Shown here one piece after another: positions 36,862 through 39,474 of a stretch of DNA of 39,474 nucleotides. The notes beneath the pieces are model-generated. The model was given only the letters and a program-made list of their open reading frames with translations, did no database searches and was not told the DNA's origin. The stretch's first letter is position 1. Every line of letters begins with the position of its first letter. The DNA is from an uncultured Bacteroidota bacterium (GTDB lineage Bacteria > Bacteroidota > Bacteroidia > Flavobacteriales > Flavobacteriaceae): the NCBI GenBank assembly GCA_902608795.1, contig CACLPI010000010.1, positions 1 through 39,474 on the forward strand, given 5' to 3'. Made by a program: the position numbers and the translations under genes.

Positions 36862-37932
36862 ATGAAACTGCCAAAATTTTTAATTTTTATTTCCGTTGTA
36901 TGTTTTTTTGGATGTAAAACAAAATATAGTAGCAAAGAGTTTTTGCTTTCTGATGTTCCAAAAACACCTGATTATAGTGATTTAAATAGTTGGGCAGCGC
37001 ATCCAAAAAAGTTAGATTCAATTATTGACAAATTTTACAATTCTCCCAAAGAAAACCTAAAAGCTGATGTGTTTTACATATATCCAACACTATTGACCAA
37101 TAAAAATAATGATTCATGGAATGCAAGTGTTAATGATAGTTCTCATAATCTTACAGTGAGAAATGTCGCTATTAGATTTCAAGCATCAGCATGGGCAAGT
37201 GCAGGTAAAATATATAGCCCATACTACAGGCAAGTTCATTATAGATCATTTTTTGAGCCCCATAAGTCTAGCGGTGGAATGGATGCTGGGGTTGTAGCAT
37301 ACGATGATATCAAAAAAGCATTTCAATTCTATTTAAAAAATTTTAACGAAGGTAGACCTATAATAATTGTTGGACATAGTCAAGGTGCATACCACTGCAT
37401 ATCACTATTAAAGGAATTTTTTGATGGAAAAGAACTTCAAAATCAACTTGTTGCTGCATATTTACCTGGATCACATATCAATGATGATGAGTTTAATACA
37501 ATATATCCACTAAAAACACCCGAAGGGGTAAAAGGTTACTTATCTTGGAATACATTCAGAAAAAATAGAAAACCAAGAAAAAATAAACATCCGGCTTTCT
37601 ATGCCTGGAAAAAAAGACAATTTGTTACGAATCCAATAAGCTGGGATGAGTCAAAATTTGGGAAAATTGAAGACCATAAAGGTTTATTTTTTTATGATTC
37701 CAACATATATAATAAATCCGTTTTTATAGAAATTAAAGAAGGTATAGTTTGGTCATCAGTGCCAAAAGGTATAAAGGGGAATATTTATTTAAAGCTAATT
37801 AAAAATTATCATTTTGGGGATATAAATATATTCTGGAAAGATATTTCTGATAATGTAATCAATCGAGTAAATAATTTTTATAATCTAGCGAGTGAGAATT
37901 CAAAAATTAGTTTAAAAAGTTCCAACAGATAA
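36862..37932 (+). CDS. DUF3089-family alpha/beta-hydrolase lipoprotein
   Basis: 356 residues. Signal peptide with lipobox CFFGC, lipidated near residue 19. Alpha/beta-hydrolase fold with nucleophile elbow GHSQG at residues 171-175 (Ser173), preceded by PIIIVGHSQG as the core strand. The segments WAAHPKK, ADVFYIYPTLL, ASAWASAGKIYSPYYRQ and AGVVAYDDIKKAFQFYL match DUF3089. Esterase or lipase activity is likely from the fold, but no substrate is known. ATG start; divergent from the CotH gene across a 67-nt gap in which I found no convincing promoter. Confidence 0.85.
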   Translation: MKLPKFLIFISVVCFFGCKTKYSSKEFLLSDVPKTPDYSDLNSWAAHPKKLDSIIDKFYNSPKENLKADVFYIYPTLLTNKNNDSWNASVNDSSHNLTVRNVAIRFQASAWASAGKIYSPYYRQVHYRSFFEPHKSSGGMDAGVVAYDDIKKAFQFYLKNFNEGRPIIIVGHSQGAYHCISLLKEFFDGKELQNQLVAAYLPGSHINDDEFNTIYPLKTPEGVKGYLSWNTFRKNRKPRKNKHPAFYAWKKRQFVTNPISWDESKFGKIEDHKGLFFYDSNIYNKSVFIEIKEGIVWSSVPKGIKGNIYLKLIKNYHFGDINIFWKDISDNVINRVNNFYNLASENSKISLKSSNR

Positions 37933-38053
37933 AGAAAAAAACATATTTTAATTTTGTAAAGTATCTATATTTTAGATTTATATGGTTAAAATCTTCTTTT
38001 TTTGAAAAAAAAACACTATATTTATTTTATTAATAATTTTAAAACTTTAAAAG
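37933..38053. other. 121-nt gap before the small 64-residue gene
   Basis: AT-rich. Holds TAATTTTG at 37949-37956, a possible TAnnTTTG -7 box, about 97 nt before the next ATG, and TATATTTA at 38017-38024, one base off consensus and nearer the gene. Neither has a TTG at -33 spacing. No tRNA or hairpin seen. Confidence 0.3.
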
Positions 38054-38248
38054 ATGGGTTATTCACACCAAAACAGTAAAGGTAAAACTTACTTCCTACA
38101 TTCAAAAGATGTAGTATTAAAAGGAGGAAGAAATCAAACTATTTATTATTTTGCAAAAGAAGCAAAATCTAACGCATGTGATCTACCAGCTGGTAAATCA
38201 GTTGTGGAAAATACTAAAACTGGTCTTCCATTCCTAAAAGGAAAGTAA
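38054..38248 (+). CDS. Small basic conserved protein of unknown function
   Basis: 64 residues, lysine-rich, no signal peptide or membrane helix. It reads as beta strands and turns: KTYFLHSKDVVLKGGRNQ, IYYFAKEAK, then LPAGKSVVENTKTGLPFLKGK. I recall short proteins with the TYFLH...GGR..IYYF...LP.GY.V....TGLPxLKK pattern across Bacteroidota, without assigned function. The ATG start is sound, the gene stands alone, and a clean intrinsic terminator follows 20 nt after the stop, all signs of a well-expressed monocistronic unit. Not a confident member of any named domain family. Confidence 0.8.
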   Translation: MGYSHQNSKGKTYFLHSKDVVLKGGRNQTIYYFAKEAKSNACDLPAGKSVVENTKTGLPFLKGK

Positions 38249-38267
38249 AACGATTTTAATATTATAT

Positions 38268-38297
38268 AAAAACCCTCCTCTGTGAGGGTTTTTTTAT
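38268..38297 (+). terminator. Rho-independent terminator after the 64-residue gene
   Basis: AAAAACCCTC (38268-38277), loop CTCTGT, GAGGGTTTTT (38284-38293), then more T. A 10-bp stem with a T tail, the clearest intrinsic terminator in the window. Confidence 0.88.
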
Positions 38298-38310
38298 TAA
38301 ATATCTTTAC

Positions 38311-39198
38311 ATGATACTATTAATAATGGCCGCAGGAAGTGGCAGTAGATACGGAAAACTCAAACAATTTGACAAGTTGGGCCCTAGGGGTGAATTTTTG
38401 ATGGAATACAGCATATATGATGCTATCAATAACGGTTTTAAAAAAATAGTATTGATTACAAAAAAAGAAAATAAAGACTTTCTTTATAATTACCTGAGGA
38501 AAAAAATTAATAAATCAATTGAAATAGTTGTAGTAGCTCAGGAAATTGAAAACTTACCCAGAAATATTGTCTCTGATAAACGTCGAATAAAACCATGGGG
38601 AACTGCACATGCAGTTTGGTGTGCAAAAAATCATATAAATGGTGATTTTGCTATAATAAATGCTGATGACTATTATGGAGTGAACTCGTTCAAAAATGCT
38701 GCTATTTTTTTTAATAAAACAAAAAACAAAGACAACTATGGTTTGGTAGTATACAAGCTCAAAGATACACTTTCTGATTATGGGTCGGTCTCAAGAGGTT
38801 TATGTAAAGTAGCAAACAAAAAACTTAGCTCAATTCATGAATATTTAAAAATTGAAAAAAATAATGATACAATAGTGGACAATGATAGTAGTGAAGTTTT
38901 AAATGAAAATGATTTTGTTTCAATGAATTTTTGGTTGTGTAGAATTACCATTTTTGATCACCTTGAGAAATATATAGTTAAAGAAATGATAAAACTAGAT
39001 GATATTCAAAAAAGTGAAATTTACCTACCCTTTGCAGCTCAGGAATTAGTTTCAAAAAATATTATTGAAATTGATATTGTAGACTCTGATTCAAAATGGT
39101 TTGGAATAACCTATATAGAAGATAAAAACAAGAGTACAGAAAAATTATTACATTACACAAATAACAGAACATACCCAAGTCCACTTTGGATAAATTAA
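38311..39198 (+). CDS. Sugar-nucleotidyltransferase-like protein
   Basis: 295 residues, cytoplasmic. The N-terminus MILLIMAAGSGSRYGKLKQF is the nucleotide-binding loop of the NTP-transferase fold (compare GGxGTR), followed by a lysine-bearing segment and INADDYYG, whose D-D fits the metal-binding position. KPWGTAHAVWCAKN matches the P-x-G-TAHA element that contacts the nucleotide base. GalU- or RmlA-type enzymes share these, but this length and the C-terminal half are those of a less-studied Bacteroidota group, so the sugar is unknown. ATG start 14 nt after the terminator. The stop shares a TTAA with the opposing rhodanese gene. Confidence 0.85.
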   Translation: MILLIMAAGSGSRYGKLKQFDKLGPRGEFLMEYSIYDAINNGFKKIVLITKKENKDFLYNYLRKKINKSIEIVVVAQEIENLPRNIVSDKRRIKPWGTAHAVWCAKNHINGDFAIINADDYYGVNSFKNAAIFFNKTKNKDNYGLVVYKLKDTLSDYGSVSRGLCKVANKKLSSIHEYLKIEKNNDTIVDNDSSEVLNENDFVSMNFWLCRITIFDHLEKYIVKEMIKLDDIQKSEIYLPFAAQELVSKNIIEIDIVDSDSKWFGITYIEDKNKSTEKLLHYTNNRTYPSPLWIN

Positions 39199-39474
39199 TC
39201 TGGAATATTATAGTTTAAAGTATTACCATTTTTGACCCACGAAGTAATTCCTCCCTCTATAACATTAAGATTTTTATAACCTTTACTCTTTAAAAATTCC
39301 GCAGCTTTCATACTTCTATTTTGAGTTCTACAGTAAATTATTATATTTGAATTTATATCTAGATTAAGAATATCATTTTCAAAAAAATCAGATTTGAAAT
39401 CATAATTTTTAGCATTTTGAATATATCCGGACTCAAACTCCTCCGGAGTTCTTACATCTACTAAATTATACACA
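39195..39474 (-). CDS. Rhodanese-like domain protein (5' end missing)
   Basis: Single rhodanese domain, transfers sulfane sulfur in the family. About 92 residues are visible. LVDVRTPEEFESGYIQNA is the classic CH2A-type opening, the active-site loop is CRTQNRS with the catalytic Cys at visible residue 48, and NLNVIEGGITSWV closes the domain. A GTG falls at 39473-39471, but the family usually has about ten more residues before VDVR, so the real start probably lies beyond the window. Confidence 0.88.
   Translation of the reverse strand, partial: VYNLVDVRTPEEFESGYIQNAKNYDFKSDFFENDILNLDINSNIIIYCRTQNRSMKAAEFLKSKGYKNLNVIEGGITSWVKNGNTLNYNIPD

Noticed and set aside
37949-37956. TAATTTTG as a firm promoter of the 64-residue gene
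   Set aside because: About 97 nt from the start codon and without a -33 TTG; kept only as a note.

Overview
The window is a stretch of an AT-rich, tightly packed chromosome from a marine-type Bacteroidota, most probably a flavobacterium. The evidence is four proteins ending in type IX secretion (T9SS) sorting tails, a SusC/SusD pair, promoters of the Bacteroidota TAnnTTTG type, and a tmRNA tag ending in YALAA. No phage, transposon, CRISPR array, tRNA or rRNA was seen.

Layout. 1-3608 (+): the 3' part of secA, then meaB with a TTG start. 7312-3580 (-): a compact run of a WaaP/Kdo-type kinase, ruvX, def, a MATE exporter and a PAP2 phosphatase, joined by 1-nt gaps or start/stop overlaps. 7349-12826 (+): tsaC, a CCA-adding enzyme, heme A synthase, a pRiA4b ORF-3-like protein and uvrB. 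12812-16458: sucC (-), a class A beta-lactamase-fold lipoprotein (+) and a LYS1/alanine-dehydrogenase-like enzyme (-). 16538-16925 (+): ssrA (tmRNA), followed by a hairpin, a secreted kelch protein whose N-terminus carries an (ACA)11 microsatellite, and a lipoprotein cyclophilin.

18899-37932 is the accessory, carbohydrate-focused part. It contains a GH10 lipoprotein (-), a photolyase-family FAD protein (+), and a polysaccharide utilization locus read leftwards from 31245 to 21163: SusC, SusD, a SusE/F-position lipoprotein, GH5 with two CBM6-like domains and a T9SS tail, and a small (beta/alpha)8 glycosidase with a T9SS tail. Next come DoxX (-), a GH125 alpha-mannosidase (+), a 1,176-residue secreted CotH-kinase/lamin-tail protein (-) and a DUF3089 alpha/beta-hydrolase lipoprotein (+). 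The window closes with a 64-residue conserved protein that has its own terminator, a sugar-nucleotidyltransferase-like protein, and the 3' part of a rhodanese gene.

How it works together (inference): SusC/D and the SusE/F-position lipoprotein import oligosaccharides released at the cell surface by the T9SS-exported GH5 and the small TIM-barrel glycosidase; GH10 and GH125 are neighbours that may act on the same or another glycan. A good Bacteroidota promoter (TTG-N19-TATTTTTG) lies just before susC, with a 7+7 inverted repeat further upstream as a candidate operator; no local regulator gene is present. No single undescribed system could be demonstrated. The best leads are the GH5/CBM6 locus, the secreted CotH kinase, the photolyase-like protein with an extra C-terminal domain, the H-to-N change in heme A synthase, the two simple-sequence tracts (G9 and ACA11), and the heavy use of TTG starts and overlapping convergent stops.
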